This document shows, piece after piece, positions 28,201 to 35,878 of a stretch of DNA of 64,000 bases. This DNA comes from Aequorivita lipolytica. Lineage in GTDB: Bacteria > Bacteroidota > Bacteroidia > Flavobacteriales > Flavobacteriaceae. Under the pieces are notes generated by a model. The model searched no databases. It had not been told where the DNA came from and saw only the letters and a program-made list of their open reading frames with translations. The first letter of the stretch is position 1. The number at the start of each line of letters is the position of its first letter. Where the stretch lies: positions 186,001-250,000 of the forward strand of contig NZ_VORU01000001.1 in assembly GCF_007997135.1 (NCBI RefSeq), given 5' to 3'. The translations under genes and the position numbers were made by a program.

Positions 28201-30780
28201 GCCTGCGATGTGGATAATAACGGTTTTACATCTTTCGATTTGGATAGTAAAACTGCTGAGATTCAAGGTAGTGATCCAACTTTACTGATTACTTATCACG
28301 AAAGCTTACAGGATGCCAAAAATGGTTTTGCTGCACTTACAAGTCCTTATGAAAATATATTTGCTTTCAACCAAACTATTTTTGTGCGGGCGGCCTACAA
28401 TAATCCACCAGGCGGAACAGGTTGCTATACTATTGTAACTCTAGAATTGATTGTAAATCCAACGCCAGTTGTTCCTTCAGATTTACCAGATCTTATAGCT
28501 TGTGATGATTCTGGTTTTTCAGAATTTAATCTTACAGACCAACAAGATTTAATATTCGGAAGCCAATCTACGGATGATTATACGCTCACTTACCATTTAA
28601 GTCAAGCTGCTGCAATTGATGGCACCCCGTTTATTGCGCAACCAGAGGCTTACACAAATACTTCCAATCCTCAAACCATTTGGGTTCGTTTGGATGATAA
28701 TGCTACGGAATGCTTCAAAATTGGTCAATTCAACCTAGTAGTAAATAATGGTTTGCCAATAATTGATCCGTCTCCTTTAGAGCTGTGCGATGATTTAGGT
28801 GAAATAAATGATGGTATTACCACATTCGATCTTACTCAGAAAAATAGCGAAATTACTAACGGAGTACTTACGCAAGGAGTTTCCTATTTCATTACAGAGC
28901 AAGACGCACAGGACAATACAAACCGTATAGATCCAGATACTGCTTATGTAAACGTAGATGCTAACGGAAACCCAATCAATCCACAAGTATTGTTTGTAAG
29001 GGTGGAGGATAGTAACAGTGAGTGTATCTCATTCACCACGCTTACTATAAGGGTTATTAGTAATCCAAACCCCACACCTCCAACGCCAATTGAGCTTTGT
29101 GATGTTACTTTAATTGTACCGCCTGGACCATATGACGAAGTTGAGATTTTTGATCTAACCAGTCGCAATGCTCAAATCCTTAATGGAAATAACTGGACGC
29201 TGGATTATTACGAAAGCTATAACGAAGCAGTAAATGAATTAGCTCCAATTCCTGCAGCAGATATTACAGCCTATCAAAACAAAACTAATCCGCAGATTAT
29301 ATACGTTCGAACCACAAACCCAACATCCCTTTGTTTTGAAATTGTGGAATTGGAACTTATCGTGAATCCATTGCCCGATGATACCGCAATAGTTTCACCA
29401 TATATAGTTTGTGCACCGGATGACAGCGAAATTGGGGTGTTTAATTTGGAAACTAAAGTGGAAGAGATTTTGGGCGGACAGTCCCAACTACTTTTTGAAG
29501 TAAGTTTTTACTTAAGACCGATTGATGCCGAAAACGGAACCTTTGCGATAGTAAATACAACTAACTATCAGAACAAAGACGCAAATAACAACCCAATAAA
29601 CCCGCAGACTATCTATACCAATATAAGGAATATAGAAACGGGTTGCGATATTGGAGGTATTCAAAGTTTTGACCTTATTGTTCAGAAAGGCGCCATTGCG
29701 GTAGCACCTGCAGAACCCTTTATAATATGTGATAATCTTGCACCAACAGATGGTTTTGCAGAGTTTGATCTGGACGATGTAACCAATCAGCAAGTATCAG
29801 ATCTGCGTGCAGAGATATTGGCTGGTCAAGATCCTGCAATATATGGTATAACCTTCCACGAAACTTTGGAAGAAGCAGAAGCCGGTATAGAAGAAATAAT
29901 CTTTCCGTATGTGAATATCATAAACCCACAGCGAATTTATGTTAGGGTAACAAACAACAATAATACGAACTTACCTAGATGTTATGCAGTGGTTGATATG
30001 GTGATTAAAGCAGAACAATTGCCAGAGATTTCTCTTGATGGTGAATACCGTCTATGTGTAGATGAAAACGGAAACCCCATCGCTGAAGAAGAAGGTAGCG
30101 ACTCCCCACCACTTATTGATACGGGATTGGATCCTTCGTTATATACATTCCTTTGGGACTTAGACGGAGTAATCATTGTTGGTGCAACAGGACCGTCCAT
30201 TATCGCGCTTCAAGGAGGAGTTTATACTGTAACCTATACTGAATTGTCCTCAAATTGTGAGGGCAGTGCAAGTGCTACGGTAATAGTTTCTTCACCACCA
30301 TTTACCTATGAAGCAAACTTGTTGAATGGCGCTTTCGCAGGAAACCATATTATTGAGGTTATTGCTACGGGTAACGGCACTTATCAATATCAATTGGATA
30401 ATGGGCCATTCCAGGATAGCAATATATTTGAAAATGTAGAGCCAGGCAATCACACCATTACTATTAAAGATATATATGGTTGTGGTACGGTAACTTTTGA
30501 CGTTGGCGTGATTGATTATCCACCATACTTTACTCCAAACGGAGACGGCTATCACGACACTTGGAATATAATTGGCATTGCAGCAGGAGACCCGACGGCG
30601 AAAATATATATATTTGACCGCTACGGAAAACTGATAAAACAAATCAGTCCGCTAAGTTCAGGATGGGACGGTACCTACAGCGGTAGCCCACTGCCATCAA
30701 GTGATTATTGGTTCCGAGTGGAATATACCGAAGACGGCAACGCAAAAGAATTTAAAGGACACTTTACCCTAAAACGATAA
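22267..30780 (+). CDS. Giant repeat-rich surface protein with T9SS type B (gliding motility-associated) C-terminal domain
   Basis: About 2837 residues. The ATG at 22267 is chosen because a signal peptide (MKKLILLLTLAFPFFGFGQ) begins there; an in-frame TTG at 22195 would add 24 non-signal residues. An N-terminal domain of about 280 residues (AAYLYWGSVGTGDF) and a CARDB/Ig-like region come first. Then I count 20 repeats of about 85-115 residues. Each begins near LxxCDxxxDGxxxFDLT, continues with YYxTxxDA and NPQTIYVRV, and most have a second Cys near CYTIVxLELIV. The C-terminus has the T9SS type B signature (YFTPNGDGYHDTWNI, IFDRYGKLI, WDGTYSG). It should be a surface adhesin or fibre. The PorP/SprF gene follows after 7 nt. 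Confidence 0.92.
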   Translation: MKKLILLLTLAFPFFGFGQNPNDIAEFIQFNGRYDFLAFGNTLSTAENNGGNNPCVLLPQSDADLFLGIGENVVAAYLYWGSVGTGDFNVMLNGTAVNADETFDHIFNAQPYFAARADVTNLIAAAGNGTYTFSGMDIPQATLNNYCGSTNFGGWAVYVIYDNPGGELNQIKIFDGLQSVSANNTQLNIRLDGIDVSSDLLSKIAFLAWEGDLVPFPGRRESLELTTIFGTYSPFNAINPATNNFNSTNSWSIPQSTTNYQMDLDFYDLVGINPPIIQQGVEYIDVVLISEQDYIMVNNIVTGVNSELPDATMEIDDLGILCQNGDIDIEYTVYNVNSTNELPPNTPIAFYTEVGGVRNPLGQAATVNEIAIGGSESGTVRLNLPVGTPNIFNLIAVVDDIGTNNQPPDGIVLETDETNNESPIYPVDLNQQLLIIDPGPACMGSPVILDSGLTAPFTFKWFEAGDPVNPISINPTLVVTANGTYYVIVKDGSCDATSNSVVITFRPQAVANPAPDLRQCDFGTTNGVFDLTENDDDILGAQDPALFTIKYYETEALAIAGVPGTEILGGIKFIDLPSPERIWARIEDSASGTCFDITDFDIYFSRAIAGEVNDRSFCDFDNNAGEFVDLEVEFNVEVLDGQPSSDYTITYHSSQADADNDTGALPIPYFVNAPGPETIFVRLENNDDPTTCFDTLQSFTISIDAPPTINTSPPNLILCDGNNDGFEFFDLTLQTDVITLGDPSLTVTYHGTLINAENDDFELPNPFENNNRYLDFPVTDPLDAAYGTGGVWARVSQGGSSCVSIVPFALEVRFSPVGITPEPLRVCDEAVADGIARFDLTVVRDEVLGTLDPLGFDLYYFEDFSQAVLAGQLAITPTPDFSQAIQVPTQHLNTASPYFQDIFILIVSNTNGTIPPNPNNAEGCYDIVTLNLIVDPLPEDFGPFEMFLCDDELQGSTLTDGISTFDLTSINPDVTNNDPTITVEWFLTLADEIANIPIPNPTTFQNTTDTPQTIFGRVTSEFDCKILVRLTLNVVPNPNPNFNPEPLELCDNGPDGDDGIASGWDLTLADSDIIFNELNIIVTYYDTEPKAIAGVPGTEIVMPYTNTVPFNQTVFARVEKEVPPAALGCFTIVELELIVIALPDKPLTSPFTPPFQNPFIGCDENGNGSGSFDLTLQNDGVIGIQDIANFAPITYYDTSLADAEAGIPGTEIADPTNYPASGGETIWVRLESLVTGCVRVTEFTLELELFPAIGVGEDLTECDDLTATSTDTDGLAVFDLRPNTTRIQMGNINLDVFYYATPIDQINNNPITNIAAYRNIVPFQQRIYVTVFSENGCRATNFFFINVEATPDAFSPGVMIACDADNDGFALFDLSTQTDFISGGDGNLTVTYHKTLLLAQNSIPLPLIYENDERYNDVPITDPTDARYGTGGVWVRIVDVTSNNLCPRILSFALKVQSSPVATVPAPLHECDDDPEDGVTTFNLTEVEAEVLGTLDPNGYDLYYYVNLADAQLAGDLAITPTPDFSLAEANPGAFRNTTNPQTIYILVVGNENSVLPPNPNGGEGCYDIVELQLIVDPIPGNNGPLTMDKCDDEVADRFTIFDLTVNNFTITGGDPNLTVAWFDSLGNPILDPVNYTNINTPETVVGIVSSQFGCSNSVLVTLTVLPNPTPKMNPEPIVLCDDDDDGILDIFDLTIRDTEILNGEDNVSIAYYETEQQAIDAVPGTEIIGLYQNTTPYTQIVYARVTNDVPPELLPCYTIVELQLIVVPLPDAPDSTFEDLFACDEDGDGDAIFDLTVQNNAVFGIQDPDNFEPITYYISLADAEGETNAIDPANAFESISRTVWVRLESLATGCARITPFQIVVGTFPGTGNAEDLVLCDDEVNGSTNDDEISTFNLTENTPRITGGDATLTVIYYASEQNQIDDIPIVNPGAYKNEVSPEQTIFVTVLGQNTCRASLTFKIIVNPNPEPVQPTPLFACDVDNNGFTSFDLDSKTAEIQGSDPTLLITYHESLQDAKNGFAALTSPYENIFAFNQTIFVRAAYNNPPGGTGCYTIVTLELIVNPTPVVPSDLPDLIACDDSGFSEFNLTDQQDLIFGSQSTDDYTLTYHLSQAAAIDGTPFIAQPEAYTNTSNPQTIWVRLDDNATECFKIGQFNLVVNNGLPIIDPSPLELCDDLGEINDGITTFDLTQKNSEITNGVLTQGVSYFITEQDAQDNTNRIDPDTAYVNVDANGNPINPQVLFVRVEDSNSECISFTTLTIRVISNPNPTPPTPIELCDVTLIVPPGPYDEVEIFDLTSRNAQILNGNNWTLDYYESYNEAVNELAPIPAADITAYQNKTNPQIIYVRTTNPTSLCFEIVELELIVNPLPDDTAIVSPYIVCAPDDSEIGVFNLETKVEEILGGQSQLLFEVSFYLRPIDAENGTFAIVNTTNYQNKDANNNPINPQTIYTNIRNIETGCDIGGIQSFDLIVQKGAIAVAPAEPFIICDNLAPTDGFAEFDLDDVTNQQVSDLRAEILAGQDPAIYGITFHETLEEAEAGIEEIIFPYVNIINPQRIYVRVTNNNNTNLPRCYAVVDMVIKAEQLPEISLDGEYRLCVDENGNPIAEEEGSDSPPLIDTGLDPSLYTFLWDLDGVIIVGATGPSIIALQGGVYTVTYTELSSNCEGSASATVIVSSPPFTYEANLLNGAFAGNHIIEVIATGNGTYQYQLDNGPFQDSNIFENVEPGNHTITIKDIYGCGTVTFDVGVIDYPPYFTPNGDGYHDTWNIIGIAAGDPTAKIYIFDRYGKLIKQISPLSSGWDGTYSGSPLPSSDYWFRVEYTEDGNAKEFKGHFTLKR
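24412..28194 (+). repeat. Six-domain block duplicated in tandem inside the giant gene
   Basis: Repeats 3-8 (about 24412-26340) match repeats 9-14 (about 26341-28194) in the same order. Shared domain-specific marks are TDPxDAxYGTGGVW in the first, AITPTPDFS plus PPNPN in the second, PGTEI plus VPP in the fourth, and IQDxxNFxPITYY in the fifth. The sixth shares YYAxxxxQI plus NxCRA. This points to a segmental duplication of about 1.9 kb, followed by divergence. Confidence 0.75.
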
Positions 30781-30787
30781 CTGTATT

Positions 30788-31789
30788 ATGTACATAAAAC
30801 GAATTCCCCTTATCCTATTTTTGTTAACATCGCTTTATGGATTTTCCCAAGATGGTATACCGGTTTATTCAGATTATTTTTCTGATAACTTGTATTTGCT
30901 GCATCCCTCAATGGCCGGTGCCGCAACGCATAATCAATTGCGTTTAACGGCACGCCAACAATGGTTTGATCAAAATGAAGCCCCAAACCTACAAACGGTA
31001 AGCTTCAATGCACGATTGGGAGAGCAATCTGGAGTGGGTGTTATTTTCTATAACGATAGAAACGGGTACCATTCACAAACGGGAGGATATATTACCTATG
31101 CCCATCATATTATGTTTTCAAGAAGTGAAGCAGATCTTAACCAGTTATCTTTTGGCTTAAGTGCCGGACTTACCCAATCACGATTGGATGAAACTAGTTT
31201 TGACCTGTCAGATTTTGATCCAGTGATAAGTGGCATAATTCAAAGTACATCCTATTTTAATGTTGATGCTGGTCTTTCCTATAATTTCTTAGACTTTTCA
31301 GGACACTTTACCGTTAAGAATATCATCTTTCAAAATAGATCTATTTACAGTGAACAGTTTGAGTCAAACAACCAACGTAAATATCTTTTATCTGCGGCAT
31401 ACGCCATTGGAGAGTATGGAGCAGCTTGGAGCTATGAGCCATCCTTCCTTTTTCAATGGAGCGAGCGCACCGGTGAGCAGGCTGTAGATATAAACTTTAA
31501 AGCATACAGAACCATGGATTTTGGGCAATTATGGGGTGGTTTGTCTTACAGAAGAAGTCTAGACGGTGCAGAATACCTAAATGGCGAAGAAGTAAAGGCT
31601 CAAAAACTGCAATGGTTTACACCAGTTTTAGGTATAAATTTCAAGAACTTTATGTTTGCCTATACCTATTCATACCAAGCTGGAAATGTAAAATTTGAAA
31701 GCGGTGGTTTTCACCAAATTACCTTGGGCTACGACTTCTTGGGAGGAAGACCCGAACCGTACGACTGTAACTGTCCTGCAATTAATTAA
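30788..31789 (+). CDS. Type IX secretion PorP/SprF family outer-membrane protein
   Basis: 333 residues. A signal peptide (residues 1-20, ending YGFSQ) is followed by a 14-stranded-type barrel. Family marks include YSDYFSDNLYLLHPSMAGA near the start, LTARQQWF, and SGVGVIFYNDRNGYHSQTGG. In gliding flavobacteria, SprF-type proteins are needed for secretion or anchoring of the partner protein encoded just upstream, as with SprB and SprF. It starts 7 nt after the giant gene, which makes it the specific partner. A strong terminator follows. Confidence 0.92.
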   Translation: MYIKRIPLILFLLTSLYGFSQDGIPVYSDYFSDNLYLLHPSMAGAATHNQLRLTARQQWFDQNEAPNLQTVSFNARLGEQSGVGVIFYNDRNGYHSQTGGYITYAHHIMFSRSEADLNQLSFGLSAGLTQSRLDETSFDLSDFDPVISGIIQSTSYFNVDAGLSYNFLDFSGHFTVKNIIFQNRSIYSEQFESNNQRKYLLSAAYAIGEYGAAWSYEPSFLFQWSERTGEQAVDINFKAYRTMDFGQLWGGLSYRRSLDGAEYLNGEEVKAQKLQWFTPVLGINFKNFMFAYTYSYQAGNVKFESGGFHQITLGYDFLGGRPEPYDCNCPAIN

Positions 31790-31808
31790 TACGTTATCAT
31801 AAAGCAAT

Positions 31809-31846
31809 AAAAAGCCTGATACAATTTTATGTATCAGGCTTTTTTT
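31809..31846 (+). terminator. Terminator after the PorP/SprF gene
   Basis: AAAAAGCCTGATACA (31809-31823) pairs with TGTATCAGGCTTTTT (31830-31844) across a 6-nt loop and is followed by more T. It is usable on both strands. Confidence 0.88.
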
Positions 31847-31858
31847 ATGGAAGAAAAT

Positions 31859-32100
31859 TTACTGCCAAGTATAATTATTTTTCTGCGCTTGTTTTTTTAT
31901 GGCCTGGACCATGGCATTTTCTAAGGCGTTGTTTGTTTCTTTTGTGTTTTCTGCAATGTATTTCGGTCTTGTTTATTCAATTTCAAGATTTCTCTTTGAA
32001 TCGCTTCGATGAAGTTTTTCTGAAAAAAACCTGCCTTGAGGAAGCACTCCATTCCATTTAGTAAAAGTAACTTTTGGATGAGCCAAGTATTAATTTTGAG
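31859..32100 (-). pseudogene. Frameshifted gene remnant in a 390-nt gap
   Basis: This is the main content of the gap from 31790 to 32179. On the minus strand one frame, open from about 32100, reads INTWLIQKLLLLNGMECFLK and continues GFFQKNFIEAIQREILKL. It becomes Lys/Gln-rich junk and stops. A different frame then continues plausibly as ENTKETNNALENAMVQAI and KKQAQKNNYTWQ to the TAA at 31859-31861. Joining the two gives an amphipathic protein C-terminus of about 75 residues, so a single frameshift in a decayed gene is likely. The family is not recognised, and the reconstruction is by eye. Confidence 0.4.
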
Positions 32101-32179
32101 TCATTGCAGAAGCTATTTCATAAAAATGTAATTTTAGGCATTGCCGTAAAGTGCGTATGTTTACCGTTTTAATAATGAA

Positions 32180-34375
32180 ATGAAAAATCTCCTTTTCTTT
32201 TTTTTGGCCTTTGCCTTTTTTTGTTCCGCTGAAAGCTTTTCGCAAGTAAAGAGGCAAGCGGAAAACAAACCTTTTATGCTGAAAGGTGAAGTGATAGATG
32301 GTGAAACAAATATGCCAATCGCAAAAGTGAACGTTGAAATTTTGGGCGGACAATACACCACGACGAACTTATCGGGAAGATTTGCCATTTCAGCCAAAAT
32401 AGGGGACGAATTGGTTATTAAAAGCGACGACTTTTTAACCGTTTATTACACCGTTGCCAAAAACGATTTTATAACCGTTCGGGTCGAAAAAGCGCTAGGA
32501 CAACCTGCGCCATCAGTATCTAGAAGTTCTCAAGATAACAAGCAAAATAGCTTCAGCGTTTATCTAGATTCTGCAAAATACTTTCTGAAAAGAGACGCGC
32601 AAAAAAGTATTGAATATGTAACCCGTGCCTTGGAGCCGGGCCGCAATAAAACTATTTCAAATAAAGAAAACAGTCAAGCTTTTGAAACCTTGGGAGATAT
32701 TAATTTGTTTTGGAACCAACCAGATTTAGCGGTCGATAACTACAAAAGAAGTATTCAAAACCTTTCAAATACAGATGTTTCCATCAAGTTAGCAAAAGCA
32801 TTTGCGCAAAATAAAAACTATCAGGAAAGCATTTCGGCTTTTCAAAATTTGTTGAAAGCAAATCTTTCAGCTTATCAAAAAGTGGAAGTGCACGAAGGCT
32901 TGGGCGATACTTATAAAGCAATTGGAGACGGAGTTAAGAGTGTTTTCAATTATCAGAAAGCGCTGGACGCAGCCAAAGAAAATAGCATAACTCCAAAAAT
33001 TACAAATCTAAATTCCAAGATTGGGGAAGCATACGCAGAAAGCGGTGCATTGAGCGAGGCCGAAGTGTATTTTGATAATTCGCTGAAACTCGCAAAAAAG
33101 GAAAACAAACAGCGTGCTGTTTCCGAAAAAAACAAAGTAGCAGATTTCTATAATCAAAATCGTGAATATGAAAAGGAAATCCAGCTTCGAGAGGAAACTT
33201 TGGAAGAGCTTAATACGATGGGAAAAGGAGCAACTGTTGAAGACGAAGCATTAACCTCTCAGCGCCAAAATTATAAAATTGCCAATGCCTTTGTAGCCCA
33301 AGAAAAATACAAACAAGCCATTCCGTATTTAGAAAAGAGCATTGCCGAAGCTGATATACGAGAAGATTTAGTAGTGCAAAAAGACGCTACCCGAAAGCTT
33401 TCCGAGATTTATCGCGACATTGGCGAATTTGATAAAGCTACTGAAAGTTACCAGCGCTATGTGGAAGTTGTGGATGAGCTTTATGTGAAAAAGGAGCAGG
33501 AAATTAGCCAAGCGGCTCGCTTTACCAAAGAGATAACTTTGAAACAAAACCGAATCGTTAGTCTTGAGAATGACCGCAAACTAAATGAAAGTCGCTATAA
33601 ACTTGCTTTTGAAAATCAAGAACTTATAGAAAGGAATAGCAAAATTCAAAAGTGGGTTATCATTTCATTGGCTATAATTGTATTGCTACTTTTTTTTGCG
33701 GCTTATACCCAATACAAAAATGTGAAACAGCAAAAATTCGCCAATAATGTTTTGGCCTTAAAATCACTTCGGTCGCAGATGAACCCGCATTTTATTTTCA
33801 ATGCGCTAAATTCTGTAAATAGTTTTATCGCAGTGAACGACGAGCGTGCGGCCAATAAATATCTAACAGATTTTTCACTGCTTATGCGTTCTGTTTTGGA
33901 GAACAGCGAAGAAGATTTTATTTCTTTGGAAAAGGAAATCGAGCTGCTGGAACTTTATGTGAAATTGGAACATTTCAGATTTAAGGATAAATTCGATTAT
34001 AGGTTTTCAGTAGATAAGAATATAAATTTGAACGAGTTTGTAATTCCGCCAATGTTGCTTCAGCCCTATGTGGAAAACGCCGTTTGGCACGGGCTTCGAT
34101 ACAAAGAGGAAAAAGGTTTGCTTGAGATTAATTTCAGAAAAATAGATTCCAAAACCGTTAAAATAACAATACTGGATAATGGCATTGGCCGTGCAAAATC
34201 CGAAGAATTCAAAACCGAAAACCAAAAGAAGCAAAAATCCAAAGGAATGGGCAATACCCAAAAACGAATTGCTATTTTAAATGAAATGTACAAAGACAAA
34301 ATAGTTGTGAAAGTGGAAAATGTTTTTGAGAACAATGAAGGCACCAAAGTTGAACTTATTTTAAAGAAAGATTGA
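32180..34375 (+). CDS. Sensor histidine kinase with carboxypeptidase-regulatory-like and TPR domains (LytS type)
   Basis: 731 residues. Order: signal peptide (1-22), carboxypeptidase D regulatory-like beta domain (about 30-95), TPR repeats (about 145-430), coiled coil, one membrane helix (about 490-508), and a His_kinase domain with the phospho-acceptor His near 537 in QMNPHFIFNAL. An HATPase_c domain with DNGIGRAKS and GMGNTQKRI comes last. The periplasmic TPR part probably senses a protein or envelope signal. A LytTR response regulator follows after a 114-nt gap and is the expected partner. Confidence 0.92.
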   Translation: MKNLLFFFLAFAFFCSAESFSQVKRQAENKPFMLKGEVIDGETNMPIAKVNVEILGGQYTTTNLSGRFAISAKIGDELVIKSDDFLTVYYTVAKNDFITVRVEKALGQPAPSVSRSSQDNKQNSFSVYLDSAKYFLKRDAQKSIEYVTRALEPGRNKTISNKENSQAFETLGDINLFWNQPDLAVDNYKRSIQNLSNTDVSIKLAKAFAQNKNYQESISAFQNLLKANLSAYQKVEVHEGLGDTYKAIGDGVKSVFNYQKALDAAKENSITPKITNLNSKIGEAYAESGALSEAEVYFDNSLKLAKKENKQRAVSEKNKVADFYNQNREYEKEIQLREETLEELNTMGKGATVEDEALTSQRQNYKIANAFVAQEKYKQAIPYLEKSIAEADIREDLVVQKDATRKLSEIYRDIGEFDKATESYQRYVEVVDELYVKKEQEISQAARFTKEITLKQNRIVSLENDRKLNESRYKLAFENQELIERNSKIQKWVIISLAIIVLLLFFAAYTQYKNVKQQKFANNVLALKSLRSQMNPHFIFNALNSVNSFIAVNDERAANKYLTDFSLLMRSVLENSEEDFISLEKEIELLELYVKLEHFRFKDKFDYRFSVDKNINLNEFVIPPMLLQPYVENAVWHGLRYKEEKGLLEINFRKIDSKTVKITILDNGIGRAKSEEFKTENQKKQKSKGMGNTQKRIAILNEMYKDKIVVKVENVFENNEGTKVELILKKD

Positions 34376-34472
34376 TGTGGGCTGCTGGGTGCTGGAAGAC
34401 CGATGACGGGAGAAGGAACAAAGAACAATGAATAGACAAGAAACAATAGAAACAATAGCATCAATAGCATCA
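34374..34472 (+). repeat. Heptamer-phased tract between kinase and regulator genes
   Basis: From the kinase stop, nine 7-nt words all begin with G: GATGTGG, GCTGCTG, GGTGCTG, GAAGACC, GATGACG, GGAGAAG, GAACAAA, GAACAAT, GAATAGA (34374-34436). Then CAAGAAA and CAATAGA follow. At 34454-34472 is the same 19-nt sequence (two AATAGCATC plus A) found at 6877-6895. Confidence 0.6.
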
Positions 34473-34489
34473 ACAGAACCCAGAAAATC

Positions 34490-35221
34490 ATGAAACTAAA
34501 CGCAATTATCGTTGAGGACGAAGAAACCAGTCGGGAAATTCTGAAGAATTATTTGGCCAAATATTGCCCAAGCATAGTTTTAAAGGGCGAAGCTGCCAAT
34601 GTAGAGGAGGCCTTGGTTTTAATTCGGAATAACGATTTGGACTTGGTTTTTCTGGATGTGGAAATGCCTTATGGAAATGCGTTCGATTTGCTCGATAAAG
34701 TAGGCGATAGGCAGTTTGAGACCGTTTTTGTAACAGCTTACAATCATTATGCAATAGATGCCTTAAATGCCCACGCATCGTATTATTTGCTAAAACCAAT
34801 TTCCATAGATAAGTTAATTGAGGCAGTAGATTATGTGCTTGAAATTAAACAAAAGGAGAACAGCCTTCAAAATTCAATTTTAAAGCCATTACAAACACAA
34901 GTTGCAGGTAAGATAACAATACCACTGCAAAACGGTTTTGAAGTGTTGCAGATGGAAGATATACTATATTGCCAGGCGGATGACAATTACACCCAGATCT
35001 ATTTAAAGAAAGGAAAGCGATTGGTGAGTAAAACCTTAAAATATTTTGAAGATTCATTGTCTGAAAGTGGCTTTGCACGCGTACATAAATCCTTTTTGGT
35101 GAATGTGAACGAAATCACGGAATACAAAAAAGGCAAGGGTGGGAGCGTGGTCCTTTCCAGCGGCAAGGAAATAATGGTGAGCCCTTCAAGGAAAAAGGAA
35201 TTGTTAGCTTATTTTGGGTAA
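34490..35221 (+). CDS. LytTR family response regulator
   Basis: 243 residues. A receiver domain (1-120) contains the acidic pair near Glu9-Asp10, phospho-acceptor Asp56 (FLDVEMP), Thr in VTAYN and Lys in LLKPIS. A LytTR DNA-binding domain (about 145-243) carries YCQADDNYTQIYL and ARVHKSFLVNVNEI. It should bind DNA as a dimer when phosphorylated by the upstream LytS-type kinase. The targets are not evident in the window. Confidence 0.93.
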   Translation: MKLNAIIVEDEETSREILKNYLAKYCPSIVLKGEAANVEEALVLIRNNDLDLVFLDVEMPYGNAFDLLDKVGDRQFETVFVTAYNHYAIDALNAHASYYLLKPISIDKLIEAVDYVLEIKQKENSLQNSILKPLQTQVAGKITIPLQNGFEVLQMEDILYCQADDNYTQIYLKKGKRLVSKTLKYFEDSLSESGFARVHKSFLVNVNEITEYKKGKGGSVVLSSGKEIMVSPSRKKELLAYFG

Positions 35222-35278
35222 AAGTTGAATGATACTGCTTGTAAGTTTGATGAAATAATGTGAAATAATTTTATTTTT

Positions 35279-35350
35279 GAAACCTGAAACCTGAAACCTG
35301 AAACCTGAAACCTGAAACCTGCAACTGTCACCCTGAGCGCAGTCGAAGGG
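35279..35350 (+). repeat. Six perfect GAAACCT heptamers plus a CCCTGAGCGCAGTCGAAGGG word
   Basis: GAAACCT is repeated six times without error at 35279-35320. After one further word (GCAACTG), the imperfectly self-complementary CCCTGAGCGCAGTCGAAGGG occupies 35331-35350. Sequences like the latter are common dispersed intergenic words in Bacteroidota. The ATG of the next gene is at 35366. The 35275-35296 portion is shared with 8097-8118. Confidence 0.75.
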
Positions 35351-35365
35351 CTTAAACCTCAAACG

Positions 35366-35878
35366 ATGATAATTAAATCCGTAAACGGAAAACACCCGCA
35401 AATCCCAGAAGATTGTTTTATAGCTGAAAACGCTACTATTGTCGGCGATGTCGTGATGGGCAACGATTGCAGTGTTTGGTTCAACGCCGTTATTCGTGGC
35501 GATGTGCATTTCATCAAAATGGGTAACAAAGTAAACGTGCAGGATGGAGCGGTAATTCATGCAACCTATAAAACTTCGCCTACTACTATTGGTAATAACG
35601 TTTCTATTGGTCATAACGCAATCGTTCACGGCTGTACCATTCACGATAATGTTTTAATAGGTATGGGAAGCATCGTTATGGACGACTGTGTTGTGGAAAG
35701 CAATACTATCGTTGCTGCGGGAGCAGTTGTTTCAAAAAATACAAGGGTCGAAAGCGGAAGTATTTACGCAGGAATTCCAGCAAGAAAAATCAAAGACATA
35801 AGCCCAGAGCTCACCAAAGGTGAAATTGAACGCATTGCCAACAATTATGTAATGTATTCCTCCTGGTTTAAGGAATAA
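35366..35878 (+). CDS. Gamma-carbonic anhydrase family hexapeptide-repeat protein
   Basis: 170 residues forming a left-handed beta-helix with hexapeptide repeats such as IGNNVSIGHNAIVHGCTIHDNVLIGMGS. The three metal-ligand histidines are visible: one in IHATYK, and two in IGHNAIVHGC. The closest families are YrdA/PaaY-like proteins, where zinc is bound but carbonic anhydrase activity is often weak or absent. It is convergent with murI, with no gap between the two stops. Confidence 0.88.
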   Translation: MIIKSVNGKHPQIPEDCFIAENATIVGDVVMGNDCSVWFNAVIRGDVHFIKMGNKVNVQDGAVIHATYKTSPTTIGNNVSIGHNAIVHGCTIHDNVLIGMGSIVMDDCVVESNTIVAAGAVVSKNTRVESGSIYAGIPARKIKDISPELTKGEIERIANNYVMYSSWFKE

